From Haemonchus contortus (lineage: Eukaryota; Nematoda; Chromadorea; Rhabditida; Trichostrongylidae): a DNA stretch of 64,000 bases. The notes beneath the pieces are model-generated. The model was not told the DNA's origin. It did not search any database and saw nothing but the letters and a program-made list of their open reading frames with translations. The stretch lies in contig LS997566.1 of NCBI GenBank assembly GCA_000469685.2, positions 27,035,932-27,099,931 of the forward strand, written 5' to 3'. Each line of letters starts with the position of its first letter. Position 1 is the stretch's first letter. Shown one piece after another: positions 1 through 11,968 of the stretch. The position numbers and the translations under genes were made by a program.

Positions 1-15
1 AATAAGCTTTTCCAG

Positions 16-3000
16 GAGAGAAGCTATCGTTCAAATGCCAAGATGCCTCGGATGCTGCCTACTGTCGCCAGTCCGGAACGTTTGAAACGTTTCTCGCAAA
101 ATACCGTAAGGACGGCTATAAAGCCAAGGCCTACATTCATCAGGTTTGAATTTTACATTTGAGTTCTCCAAATTACTTTGTTTCAAATTTCACAGTAAGA
201 AAATGCGTTTGTGCAGCCCTTATAGTACTGCATTTGACCAAATATTAGAGGAAGGAGGTCGTTGGGAATTTTAACACTTGGAATTCTTGTTTGGCCAGTC
301 GCGGAAAGATAAACACTCCTCGATTGCGGTGAATTTTTTTCTGTACCGACAGACAAAGAAACCTCATTTGGAAGGAATTAAAGCTATGAAAGTCGCACTT
401 TTCAATTGATCAAAGCACATTTGGCAGTAGCAGCATGTATGACCAAACATCTATAACTGTACAGTGAAGGAACAACATGGAGGCTGGGGAATATACTTCA
501 TTAGGCCAGAAGTAAAAGAGAAGCTAACTTGGGCTCCTTAAGCTGATTGCATTGTAACATATCGTCGTCTCAAGAGAGAAATGATGCTTCATTTCCTTTT
601 AAAATTTATCACTCCTAACATTTTCGGGTGGTTTTAATCTGTTTATAAGGTTGTTCTTAAGCCACCGTTATTCTTAAGTTCAAGAACTACTGCAATTTTT
701 TTAATGAAAAAAGCACAGATTGAAGGAAACGCACCAATAAAGGTAGAGCTCGATGGTTTTGGAAATTTTCCGTTCAAAAAAAGGATGCATAAAGCTCAGA
801 AATAGCAAAATTTTGAACTAACGTAGGACAGACAGTCAAAAAATGGAAGTTTCGTTGTTGAGTGGTATGCCAACGGCGAAATTATCAGAAATATCCAAAG
901 AAACTGAGGAAGTCAGTCCGTAACTTCTCATTTTCATTATAGTGTGAGTAGCGTGAGGTAAAGGGTACTGTATCTTTAAGTTCACAGTACACTTGATCCC
1001 CTGCTTTGTCTCAAGAAGTCCATAAATACTCTTGGCAACGGCTTTCTTTAGCGGACAGGAATGTTCTGAACGAAATTCAGTTTCGGATGCTCCTTAGCCC
1101 TATTTTCAAAATGTTGAGAGCTCATCCACTAAATCCAGCAATCCATCTTTGTGTTCCTAACATTGGAGCAACAGAGCGATTTTTAGCTCCTCATGGAGGT
1201 TATAAACCAAGAAAGGATTTAGATGGGCACTTACTACATATGTTTGGTTACTTTGCTCAATACTAATCAAGCCAGAGATTTTGGGCATGAATTGTATGGG
1301 GCCTGATCGGGCGACCGTACTACTTCCCCCATTACTGCATCACATGGAGGTTCTGCGAAATTTCATCGGAATACCATCAGAAACGATATTATTTTAATGC
1401 CCATTACTCACTACCTGCCTCTCTTCGTATTACAAGACACTCTCGAAAGACTCCTCGCGAAAAACTGTCAGCCATTCAGTCATCCCTTTTTCACCACTTT
1501 TGATCCTCTACCATTGATCAGGGAAAAAGGAGACAGCATACTCCGACTTTTCTCAAGTGCCCGCCGCTGGGGCATAAATGGCTAGCGCACACTCATTCTG
1601 AGACTTGGCAACCTTAATAACAGTGCTGGGTAATAGTTGAAGTTGACTTTTAGACTACATTTCTTTGGGACACATATCTTCAGAAGTGCACTTTGTCTTT
1701 AACGTTGTTCAAATCCGTCTTTGGGAGGCGCCCTACATCCGACTATCTTTCAAGATGGTTATGACGATTTGATGCATATGGGGCATGCATATAATACGCA
1801 CTATACAATGACCTGGGGTAGCCAGCCGATGTACAAGACAGTGCTTTTATCCTCCTAGACGAGTCTGCTACCAATCAAACGGCCCCCAGAGGAATGGAAA
1901 ATCTGGGGCCCTTGACAGATATCGCTTTGCGATTCGCAGCCGGTACCATTAGTATGAAATAGTACGCTACTGCCGTAACACCAGTAGTTGTTATGAAACA
2001 AAGTTTGAGATGGTGAACACTCCACATTTCAAATGTTTTTTTCTGTGGACTACTCGATTTCTAAAGTTCAAACAAATCGTGGTTTAACCATCACGAACAT
2101 GGTTTTCTTCATGGGTAGACGTTGTCGCTTTTTGCTTTCAAACGTTTTGTTCAGATGATCTCGAGATGTTACGCGACGGCTATCTGCAATACACAGACGG
2201 GAATCCTCAACTCGACAATCATCACTGAAGAAGAAATGACGGAAACTACCACAAGGGTCAGCACGAATGCATCTCCAGCCCTTGCTCAAAACATGTACAC
2301 CTATATACATGCATGTGTATATGTGAACATATACATATACATTGGTTGTCGGAAAAGTCTTTTCAAAATCAGCAATTTTTTTCAAATTATTTCTTTCCTT
2401 AAAATACCAACAATCAACAAAGACATGCACCATCATTATCGACCCTTCATTTTTCATGTTGTCCGATAGCGACAGGAGCAAGTGATAGTATTTTGGAGTC
2501 AGATCTAGTGAATATGGTGGATGGGTCATAATATGCCATGTCAAGCTTCTGGGTCTTCTTCGCAGTGTGTGAGTGAGCAGTACCATGGAGAAACCAGGCA
2601 TTCCGCTAATTCTCTCTCACAAGGGAGGGATACTTGGTCGCAGTGGCCATTCAAGATGAGATGTCTACCCCCCTAGGTGGTTTTGAACGCTGATGCCCTG
2701 ATGCCATGCCTATCAATCCACCACACTATCCGCTAGGCCACCAATGCACATTCAGCAGAGTTGCGTGGCTCGGTGATCCCTTCGTTAGTGTGGTATAACA
2801 CAGGGAGGCATCGGTCCCGTAACTTTGTTCCCAGAGTCGTTTCGTAGACTTGGAACACAGATTTGAGATCAGCGATCGAAACCACATAGGAGGTACACAT
2901 CTCATCTTGAACCACATAGGGGGTACCACATAGGGGGTACACATCTCATCTCTTCTCGCCACTGCGACCAAGTATCCTTCCCTTGTTAGAGCAGCAGCGC

Positions 3001-6000
3001 GGTCCAACAGGGTACCACAGGCTTCAGCGGTGACAGTGGAGTTTGATGGCAGTAACTCTCACTGAAAAGTTCCTCTCCAATTCCACGAAGCGCTGAGCAT
3101 TGCCTTTTTAGGTTGAAGTTCTCTTTTGTTAGCATAGTGCTTTCTGTTAAGTGCTTCGGAAAATCAATAAGTTCAGGCATACATTTCTCCTCATCTGGAG
3201 TTGGTCCGGTCCATGACTTATCGATACTCCGTATCTTCAAATCTCTCCGAGGCAATGCAAATAGGCAGCAACTGTGTCGTGATGGCTATCAAGCTCCTGT
3301 GTAAGCTCTTGGGTACTACACCTGTCCTCTAATCCTCTTCAACCGCCACAGGAGGTTTTCGTCACTTAGCTCACCTCCCAGATCGTGGTTTTTCGATCTA
3401 GTCAAGGTGGCCATTTTCGAACTTGTGGTACGAATTTCTTGTTGGGTTGTGGGCGATAATGGAGGGCCCCATCGCATCACATAAAATTCTTTTCGCGCGA
3501 TTTCAAATGAGATGTTCTCTGTACTTATAATGCAGAAGCAGTGTAACTTGCTTTGAGTCGGGAGCAATTTTTTGAGTGTGGTGCGGCAGGATCGAAATTG
3601 TCGCATCGCTGCGAAAGAGACGTCGCGCGCGAAGGAGTCTAGCAAGATGCAGCACTAAGTACGAAATACAGGAACAAAAGAACTAATAGTAGAATCATGA
3701 CAAAAGTAATAATCGTATAGCGATCGAGCTGTATGAAGAACGCTAGACCCGTAATAACGTCGAAAAGAAGTTCGCGACAGCCGCGTGCGGCGAATCGATT
3801 ACACAGAACCGTTCCTACTGCCCGTTTCCCCGATTCTTCCAGCCATAACGGTTGCGAAATGCTACGGCAGATATGGCGTGAAGAGCGAACTGACCTGCAT
3901 TTACCCACGTTCAGCAATGAACGTTCTCAGGCAATCTCGAAGACTTTTCCTAACATGAAAACGAAAATATGCAAAGACTTTTTCGATTTATTTACATATA
4001 TGTATATGTTCACTGCTCTAGTATACGCCTACTTTTTCACTGCTTAGGGCCCGTAACAGAGATGGGAAAGCTGAGGAGTGGAATCATAATTTCGCTTTGC
4101 ATCTTTGACATTTTTTGTAATGTGCTGCTTTATTCAAGGGTCGCTTCCTCATCTATCCCTGAAGCATTGAATTACCTTGAGAAAAAACTCTGTAAGGTAG
4201 TTCCGAAAATCGAAATCGCTTCTCTCCTCACCTATGCTTCTCCTTGCTTTTTTGCATGCTGATTTGGTTATTTTCCATCTGTAGATGAATCGGCTTCGTT
4301 TACTGACGCGAGGCCCAAAGTCCCTGAAAGCAAGATCAACGAAAACGACTGCTGCTCCCGAAAGCATTGACTATGAAGAGGGACAGGAGGAAGCCACTAC
4401 GACAACAAAGAGGAGGGTAAGAATGCTCGTAAAGACTGTGACTCCATTGCTTCAGTTTCCTTTCCATTTTCAGTTTTCGGTGGTGTTAAACTGAGTTTTT
4501 ATATTATTTCACACTGCACGGAACTGTTTTCGGGTACAAGAATTCTGTGAGCGAATAAAAAGCCACCGAACGTTTCAGCCGTCTAACAGAAGCAGGACAA
4601 CCCGTTCTAAACCTACAACAACTCGTCCACCGGTGACTGTCAGCTCTTCAAAAAATAATATCTGGGACAGGTAATGGCAGTGTTATAGAAGCTCTGGACG
4701 AACCATCAGTTCTTAAAATTTTTGTAGATTCACTGTAAGCCAAAACTCTAAAGTTTCGTCGAAGTATATCCCATTCTGGAAGCGTCTTCTATCTACAACG
4801 GTCACACCCTCAACACCCGATGATGAGTTGCCTGTGGAAGTAGAGGTCAGCTGATTGTACAGATTTGATTGTAGATGTGGACCAAAAAGTGACTTATGCG
4901 AGGGTAGTATAGGGGAGGCCCACATTTTGTACCCCATGACGTGAGCCCCTCCTCTTTACCTATTCACCTCCGCAATCATTTTTCTGTTCTTCACCCGAGA
5001 GCTGAATTTCCTCAAATGCCATTCTAAAATGCCTGCAATGGCTGCTTTCATAGTTCGCCCGGCCGGCCGGCCGGCGTGCCACGAGGCAGTGCTAGGGGGG
5101 AGGAGGACGGCAGATTGTCGGTCGAGGGGTTGAAAACAAATAAGAACAAAATCAAAAACCAAACAACCAGGGGCTCGTACAAATGATTTTTGATTTGTCT
5201 CTTCTTGTTTACAGCCCTTCGAGGGGGTGACCGACCGTCTGCCGCCCTCCTCCCCCCTAGCACTGAATCGTGGCACGTCGGCCGGTGAACTATGAAAGCA
5301 GCCAATCTAAACTGCCATTCAATTTCATCTTCATGTCGTACTTCTCCTTCATCACTCCTGAGCTTGCTACCATTCCCTCATTTTTTCTCCGAGGAAATGA
5401 ATGAGTGTGTGCGGATCTACGAACCATGAGGCATGCCATTCAAGCTGCAGTCATTTAATCATGCCGAACATCTTCTTATTATTCAAACCTTCCTGAAATG
5501 TTCCCATGGCAAGTTTTTCGTAGAACCGGATCACGACCACTCATAATCAACACCATGTGAAAATGAACATTTTCTGAATCGGATTTGAAATTAAGGGCAG
5601 CCCCGAGGTTGAAGAGGAGCCGAAGTTGGTCGTGGATACCGAAGAATTTCCAAAAGAAGAAACTACTCCAAAGAAAGAAGTAACCTCCACGTAAGTTGAT
5701 CGAGCTTTAAGTCAAAACGAAGAAACGATACGCAATTAGATGTTTGCGGAGCTTGAGCATTCTTGTTTTTCTATGTTGTGATGTTGTATTATAATACCGC
5801 CTTGACACGTTACGGTACAGACAAATTCCCATTTCAAGTGCAAGCTCCATTTCTCGAGCTTAGCGCCAAGATTCTCTAGAGCCACTGAATTCGACTGAGG
5901 TTTGACGTTTTCGCCTCCTCTAGAACCCGGAGAAACGAAGTCACTTAGAAGACTATCCGTTGGAACACCATTTCAGTCAGCAGAGGAAATTCAACGGGGT

Positions 6001-7132
6001 CACAGACTCCAATCACGGGATTGGGAACCGTAACTTTAACTAGCCTTCATGATAGTTCCACCTGTGCAGTCAGTCCATCAATCACCCTAAGCTGTGGGAA
6101 TGCATTTTAAACGGGTGAGCTGGTGAGAAGAACTTCATCTCTCGTTGAAGGAAGCTCTACAAGGCTAATCTCGTAAACCGGACATCTCCAGAAGTCACTC
6201 AAGGCCGTCACAAGACGCCAGCCCAACTACTACCAACTATTGTCTAATCTCCAGCTCAAGGGGGGGGGGGATCCCATGTTATGCCTACGTCCTACCTACG
6301 ATGTACGCTCCTGAGCTCTTTCGCTCATAGTTGTTGGCTGATGACGCAAGCGAAAGTCTATGGCTACGTGGGAAAGGAATCAATCGAAATGGTAAACTCT
6401 ATGCGCACACAAAGAATTCATGCGGTTAGTTCACTATAGACATTGCGAATGGGATACAGATATACCGCGTTTTTATTTTGGTGGGAGATTCATCTTAAAT
6501 TGCTATATTCACGATAATTACACAACCAGTCCCCAAAAAAGTAGTCAGCCGTGTTTTAAGCTTTCTTTGCTTCCAGACATTCATCTAAATGGCACTGTTT
6601 GCTATTCTTAGGTCTTGAACCATTTCAAAAAAAAAGTTTAAGCCTAATTAGCGTTTGTTCTGTTATAAACATCGCAGTGAATATTACCAGTATACCGTCT
6701 CCATTCGGTGCAGTCCGATTAAGTTCGTCTTTATCTAGGTGACCACGTATTATAATCTTTGCAGAGCGAGTCCTACACAGAAGGCAATTAGTCAAACGGA
6801 ACTTCCCAAAGAAACGCGATCGTCCGCTTCGAGTGAGAGGCATACGTTTAAACCATTGCCAATGACAGTTCCTCCGATTGCCGGACCTGAACTCGCATTC
6901 CAGAAAGCAGGTGGAAGAGGTACAACCAGTTTGTGCTTTTCTCATGTTTCTTTTATTCTTCTTTCGCGGTCATGCTAACAAGAAATAACCCAATATTACT
7001 GAAAGGGGTTAAGGCTATAAGGGGAGTTAGCTTCACTCTAGCAAGCGTTTTTCAGGACCAGGATTCTGGAACCGATTCCAACCCAATCGATGGTTCGAAT
7101 CAATACATTACGTGACGAATACTGGCAAATAA
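16..7132 (+). CDS. Multi-exon Thr/Pro/Glu-rich protein, family unknown
   Basis: I do not recognise this protein. Proposed exons are 16-143, 4285-4416, 4579-4670, 4728-4845, 5596-5690, 6765-6910 and 7056-7132, ending in TAA at 7130-7132. Every junction has AG/GT borders and the codon phase is kept through all joins, which is the main support. The first exon (42 codons) has a Cys pair around [10 protein letters not shown] and a Lys/Tyr-rich end; the gene probably begins before the window. It may be joined to 4285 directly or through an exon I missed, since that intron carries a mariner relic. The later exons are rich in Thr, Pro, Ser, Glu and Lys (for example [19 protein letters not shown]) and look disordered. 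Three short aromatic motifs of form W-x-R-[F/L] recur: IWDRF, FWKRL, FWNRF. The product could be a secreted mucin-like or scaffold protein, but nothing proves this. Confidence 0.6.
2342..3995 (-). mobile_element. Decayed mariner element, transposase on minus strand
   Basis: The left end reads TTGGTTGTCGGAAAAGTCTT; an imperfect inverted copy (GCAAAGACTTTTTCGA) lies near 3971-3986. Between them the minus strand carries broken pieces of mariner transposase, including the third-catalytic-Asp region as [16 protein letters not shown] near 2440-2530 and N-terminal-like pieces at 3316-3917. Frames are shifted and stops are common, so it is dead. A 366-bp element (2620-2985) interrupts it. A relative lies at 23267-24415, sharing the TIR and flanking bases. 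It sits in an intron of the gene ending at 7132. Confidence 0.7.
2620..2985. mobile_element. Inverted-repeat element with tRNA-like core
   Basis: The ends are roughly 60-bp inverted repeats: the left arm has GGATACTTGGTCGCAGTGGC and the right arm has GCCACTGCGACCAAGTATCC. On the minus strand, about 2745 down to 2675, there is a tRNA-like stretch with an A-box-like TGGCCTAGCGGATAGTG and a B-box-like GCGTTCAAAACC, which would suit a pol III promoter. Next to the right arm are short direct repeats of ACCACATAGGGGGTAC type (2880-2945). It is inserted inside the mariner relic, so it is younger. It may be a tRNA-derived SINE captured in a fold-back structure or a non-autonomous DNA transposon; no clear target duplication is seen. 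Confidence 0.6.
5040..5303. mobile_element. MITE, GGCTGCTTTCATAG family, copy 1
   Basis: The element starts GGCTGCTTTCATAGTTC and ends GAACTATGAAAGCAGCC, a precise terminal inverted repeat. The arms continue with GC-rich blocks (CCGGCCGGCCGG) and GTGCTAGGGGGGAGGAGG, which reappears inverted near 5250. It is 264 bp long and has no coding capacity; the two overlapping minus-strand open frames here are by-products of the palindrome. Two relatives are at 33239-33587 and 52666-52731. It lies in an intron of the gene ending at 7132. Confidence 0.8.
5691..6764. other. Intron without further recognised feature
   Basis: This is an intron of the gene ending at 7132. A short open stretch around 5977-6110 following a TTTCAG ([14 protein letters not shown] and on) could be an alternative or skipped exon. 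A G10 run is at about 6260. Nothing else was recognised. Confidence 0.4.
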
Positions 7133-8571
7133 ACTGGAACAAAAGGGGTATTAGTCCACTATTAAACGTATTTTACAGAAGAAACGTGTCTTTCCACTTT
7201 TTGTATGCGTATTATCAAAGCTTCCGTGCATCTCTGATTCTCTGTTGTTCCCTCGCAATATCTATTTATATCAACAAATCTGATCTAACATTGTCCGTGC
7301 ATGCTCGGATGAGACCTATCGGTGGTTTGATAGGTCCGGTCTGTTAAATGATATTTATTTAAAATGTACATGCGCTGTATGCCATATTGGTGATGAACTA
7401 CTCCAGATTAACTGCATTTGTTACTGATTTGTATTAAATTTGCGATTTGTTCAATGCCACATAACCTTCAAAGAACGAGTCATATGAAGATTGGCATAAA
7501 TGTCTCAGCCCAAAGTGATGTTTTGTCATCGACTCACGCCTGCTTCCATGAATATTACCCGTATATTGTTGCAGGTTGAATTTTGCAGAATTTCGAGCTC
7601 ATTTAGTTTGACACCAATGAACTGGAAGGTCGGAATAACAACAAAACTACTAGAACTACTCAATAAATGTCTTTCACATTCATCTCGACTGGGACTGCAT
7701 CAGTCAAATTTCATATACTAATGTGCTACAGGAAGCCATCCATTTCAGCTAAGCAGTTCAATGATAAAGCAGCAATCACTGGATCGTTTGGAGAATATCT
7801 GCCTGAAATTCAGAAGGAGCACAGATTCCATATGGAGTGATCTAAATGGTTCCATGGGATTACTTCAAGAGGGCAGAGGAAACTTGTACTGTCTATTGCG
7901 CATAAGATATCCGACTTCATGTTCCGTGCATCTTTTCCCTGTAATGACCGAATTCTTCCATAGTGTTCCATCAACACTCCTTTACGAGCTTGAATTCAGT
8001 CAGGTACAATACTGCTCCTAAATCATAGTCAACCGACGCCATCGCTTCGCCATAACTTCAGCTAAAAAACTTCAATCACGCTGAAAGTACAGTCAGCCTA
8101 CAGGCCTTCCTGTCAAGAATTTTTCTGTTTGATCATTTCGTTAATTTTGTTTCTATCACCTCTTAACTCTCTTGTAATACTGAACCTGCGGCTCGAGCTT
8201 TCCTTTGTAGCGCGCCTTTTGAGCGCATTCAATAAATAAATAAAAGTAAGATCATCGAAAAGCCCTTCTCGTGAAGATTCCAAATATATAATAAGCTCTC
8301 GACTTTCTCAGAGTTTTCGCCTTCCTTTCCGGGAAAAACTAAAATTGAATCTCTCAGCCCCTGGTGTGTTACTTGCGGATGTGACAGCATCGTAAACTCT
8401 CCACTTCAATTGAAAACTTCGTTTCTGGTTTTCAAAGGGCCTGAATCGTGCTATAACTGAGGAGAGCATAGAACCCTGATCATTTTGATACCCATCATGA
8501 CATAATTCGAACACCTTCAGCTGAAAGCAGCGGTGCAAAGCAAATTACCATGAATTAGGAGCAGTATTGTA
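7133..8571. other. Intergenic, no gene recognised
   Basis: This AT-rich stretch follows the stop of the first gene; an AATAAA overlaps that stop at 7128-7133. Short open frames occur at 7500-7721 and 7761-8021, but neither has splice context or family motifs. I see no repeat structure. Confidence 0.4.
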
Positions 8572-9835
8572 CAGGGTGGACCAAAATTATGATTACAGCG
8601 CGCGCTGACGTTCATAGCAATTTTTTTCTGAGCTCATTACAATTCATTGAATTTCTTCCATTTCACAAGGTAGCTTACGTTATTTCCCTTCTCATGATAC
8701 TAAACTTTTGGTAGATTTTGAACATAATATAAGCGTAACTAGTCCGTGAATCAAACGTCGATTTGCATTTACAAACACTCTTGGCACGGTGCATCTACAG
8801 ACGAACTAGCAAAACAAGGCAGGTGGTGCATTCAACCATAAGACGCTCTCGAGAGTTGGGAACAATTGCAGATAGGAGTGGTAAACCAAGGAGGTCTGTG
8901 GTTATATTTAGGGGAAGTGTTAAGGAAGCAGGGCAAAGGTCTACGTAGCAGCAAAATTCATTCTGAGTCCAAAAAGGCTGAATGAATGGATATCTCACGA
9001 AATTTTCTGCGTGAAATCGTGAAGCATCACCTGCACAACGAGACCCTTATACGATCAGAGAGTGATTTCCCCAGTGAGCAGGTTAAAGAGGAGAGAAAGG
9101 TTGGCTAACAAAAGCTGCCCTGTCGCATCCAAAAGAATTGTCGTATGGAATTCCTGTTCACCGACGAAAAGATATTCAAAATGAAAAAGGTGCTCAATAA
9201 GTAGAGCGATAAGATTTATATGAAGCTTGAAGAAATGGAAGTGATACAGCGCTAGGCCCACTGACTTTCTGCAACGGCCTTTGCGAGCGTCACCGCCGAG
9301 ACAAAAGCACCGATTATTTTTGTAAATTGAGGAGTGAAAGTTGATTCGAAGACCGGTTCGATATCTCGTACGGAATAGGACGCCTAGTTGATTTGAACCG
9401 ACCATATTGTCAAGATGAAGCTCCTGACCGGAGATCGGAATTTGTCTAGAAGTTATGTAAAATGGGTTCCTCGACTTCATGACCTTCGATCAGTGACCAC
9501 TCTGAAGCCCTGACCTAAATCCCACGAATGTCTCAATGTGTTCAGCCTCTAAGATGAAAGCATCCTTTAGCCCAAACAGGGGAAGAAGTGATCTCGAAAA
9601 TGCTCAGCAAAAAGCCGGGACCAACTCGATGACCCTAGCTGCGTGCCACCGTCAATGCCGTCCATCGTCGTCTCTGGGGTCGGGTGAAAGCAGAAAGCAA
9701 CAGATCTCAGTCTCAATGTACAGTTTTGATAAGAAATTAGTGATGAACACTTTAAAGAAATTGGTTTGCTACATTGGCTTTCTATTCGTTTTCTGCGATG
9801 TAATGTCTGTGTAATCATAATTTTGGCCCACCCTG
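8572..9835 (+). mobile_element. Decayed Tc1/mariner-type element, 1264 bp
   Basis: The termini are CAGGGTGGACCAAAATTATG and its inverse CATAATTTTGGCCCACCCTG, flanked by TA on both sides, as expected for Tc1/mariner insertion. The length is typical of a full element. Plus-strand frames contain broken transposase pieces, notably a segment around 9140-9180 that in one frame gives LFTDEKIF, the usual surrounding of the first catalytic Asp. Many frameshifts and stops make it inactive. The open frame 9055-9480 on the minus strand is a shadow. Confidence 0.8.
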
Positions 9836-11478
9836 TAGATAGTTCCTCGTGAAGCCTTTTGTAAGCGGTTTGGTGCATGCCTGGTTTCAACCCTGAATGT
9901 TGCAAAAAGGCCATGAATGAGTTCCAGCATGGTCAACCTAGTGCACACTATAAACTCTCCAGATATATTGTGTGCATGCAGGCGAGCAGCGCCCTTTCGT
10001 AGTATTTTTATGAAAATTTTCAGAGCATTTTAGAAAAATTTTGAACTATTGCGAAAGTTTCGGTAGATGCATCGCGAGCATCTTAATGAAAGCAAAGAGA
10101 GGCGCGTCGTTCTGTTGAATGTTTGTCTGTACATTTCGTACTGAAATTCAGAGTCCTGGAATGAGGTGGAATTTCCGTAATGTGTCGATAAGTCGTAAGG
10201 CAAAATGCATCTTGAGTTCAGCTTGTCCAATTGGTTTCTACAGAACCTCTTCAAGTGGCGACTCACAGAGCAGCAACTGTCGCTGTTCTATGAACAGCTA
10301 GCAGCCGTTGAAAGCGGTCAATTTGTGTTTGTATGTGAGCATGTGCAGCCTATGAATTTGGTCCAATGTGCTTCATTGCGAAGAACGGATGATGTGTGAG
10401 AGTATTTGGACTACTACAGTAGAACTGGCTACTGTGTTGGGTTACAATCGGTTATGAAGAGACTGAATAGGGTGAGAGTGTTTCGAGCAGCGATTGGTAC
10501 CGAAGGGAGTTATAGGTTTAATTTCATCGATAAGAAATTGTAGGACCCAGACGAAACTATGAGACTGCAGCTACAACATAGGGAGGTTACTTGACTAAAA
10601 GCTGTGGTCGGCTTGTCCAGCACGCGAAGAATCTACAATGAGTCTAGACAGTTTTGGTAGAAGAAATCCAGTCGTTACACATATAACCATGGCCCTTGCA
10701 ATTCGGTGAAGAATATGTGGAACCCTGGCTTTTGCTTTACTTACAGGAGCTCTCAGCGTACTACTGGGTATTTTTATGTCTCAATAGTATGGCAACGAGT
10801 TTTTTTTCATTCTCCTTAGTATTGTTGGTTTGACTTCGTGCGAAAACAGTGCTCACGAATGGAGGAATAGGTTTCCAGCCGGAGTACATACACATTCACT
10901 CACGGGATTTAATCAAAGGTGTAAAGTTATAATCATCTGCAACTTGTTCTCGATGCACAGTACATGTTTTAATGACTTTGCGACCAGGCGGTACAAATGG
11001 CATCCATAAGGATATGTTGGCTGCACGAATGCAGCTGAAAACAGCAAAGAGCTTATTAAAATGAGATCCCGACCTGTTAAGATATATTTGCTTGGGTGTG
11101 GATAGATAAGACTACATTGCCTTCACCACCGAGATTTCATTCAGATAAGCACCTAGGTGTCAGTAACAGTTGCATTTGATTTCTTTTCCGACTGAGTATA
11201 CTGCTTTTTCGAGCAAAATCCACTTTGAAGGTCTACCGACAGCATGCGTAGAGAAGTGATATTGTTTTGCAAACGATGAGCGGAAAAAGCTTAAGCGGAA
11301 GTTTATGAGAATTGCGCGTACGCCTTGGAATTGGCATGTGGGCTTTTATTGAATTCATTAGAGTGAATGAATTGGCCGCTGTGCTGAGAATAGTAAAGGT
11401 AATAAAATGATCAAGTCAATTCATCCCCAACTTTTGGGGATTTTAAGATCCATCGATATAATTGTTTGTCATGAAATG
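9836..11478. other. No recognised gene
   Basis: Short overlapping open frames occur at 10030-10400 on both strands, with no matching splice signals or domain motifs. A 30-60 bp AT-rich stretch precedes the next element. Nothing is supportable here. Confidence 0.35.
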
Positions 11479-11968
11479 GTGCTAAGGGAGTTGGGGGGGG
11501 GGGGGCCACGCGGCGCCTTTTCATGTCTGCGCCCTCTGCGGCGAGATAGTAGACAATGAAGGGTAGGCGAGCCCGTAATGGTGTTTAGGGACGTTTCATA
11601 GCTCTTTTATGTTATAACTACGTTTTTTCACCTAATTTTAGGAAGGGAAGGGGCTCCTGGGTGGGTGAGCCAATTGGATGTTCAGCTTTTATCTCATCTC
11701 AGCTTTTTGTACGAGATAACCATCTCACCCACCCTGGAGCCCCTCCCCTTCTTAAAAATAGGGTATCATCGGCTCAGAAGAAGAGTATCCACAATATGCA
11801 AGCATATAACATGTGCCAAGAGGTAATCTGTTTTGAATCACGAAACACTTCAGTACAACCTCACCATCCCTTCTCAGACTCAGACCCAGTACTACTATCT
11901 CGCCGGGGAGGGTGCAGACATGAAAAGGCGCCGCGCCGCCGCGTGGCCCCTCCCAACTCACTTAGCAC
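11479..11968. mobile_element. Palindromic MITE with GC-rich arms and nested inverted repeat
   Basis: The outer arms begin GTGCTAAGGGAGTTGGG and end CCCAACTCACTTAGCAC. They continue inward with matching blocks such as GGCGCCTTTTCATGTCTGCG on the left and the inverse near 11910-11935. A second inverted repeat sits inside: GGGGCTCCTGGGTGGGTGAG (11650 area) against CTCACCCACCCTGGAGCCCC (about 11725-11744). The heptamer ATGAAAT flanks both sides (11471-11477 and 11971-11977), a plausible target duplication of seven to nine bases. The 174-aa open frame over this region is a palindrome by-product. Confidence 0.75.
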
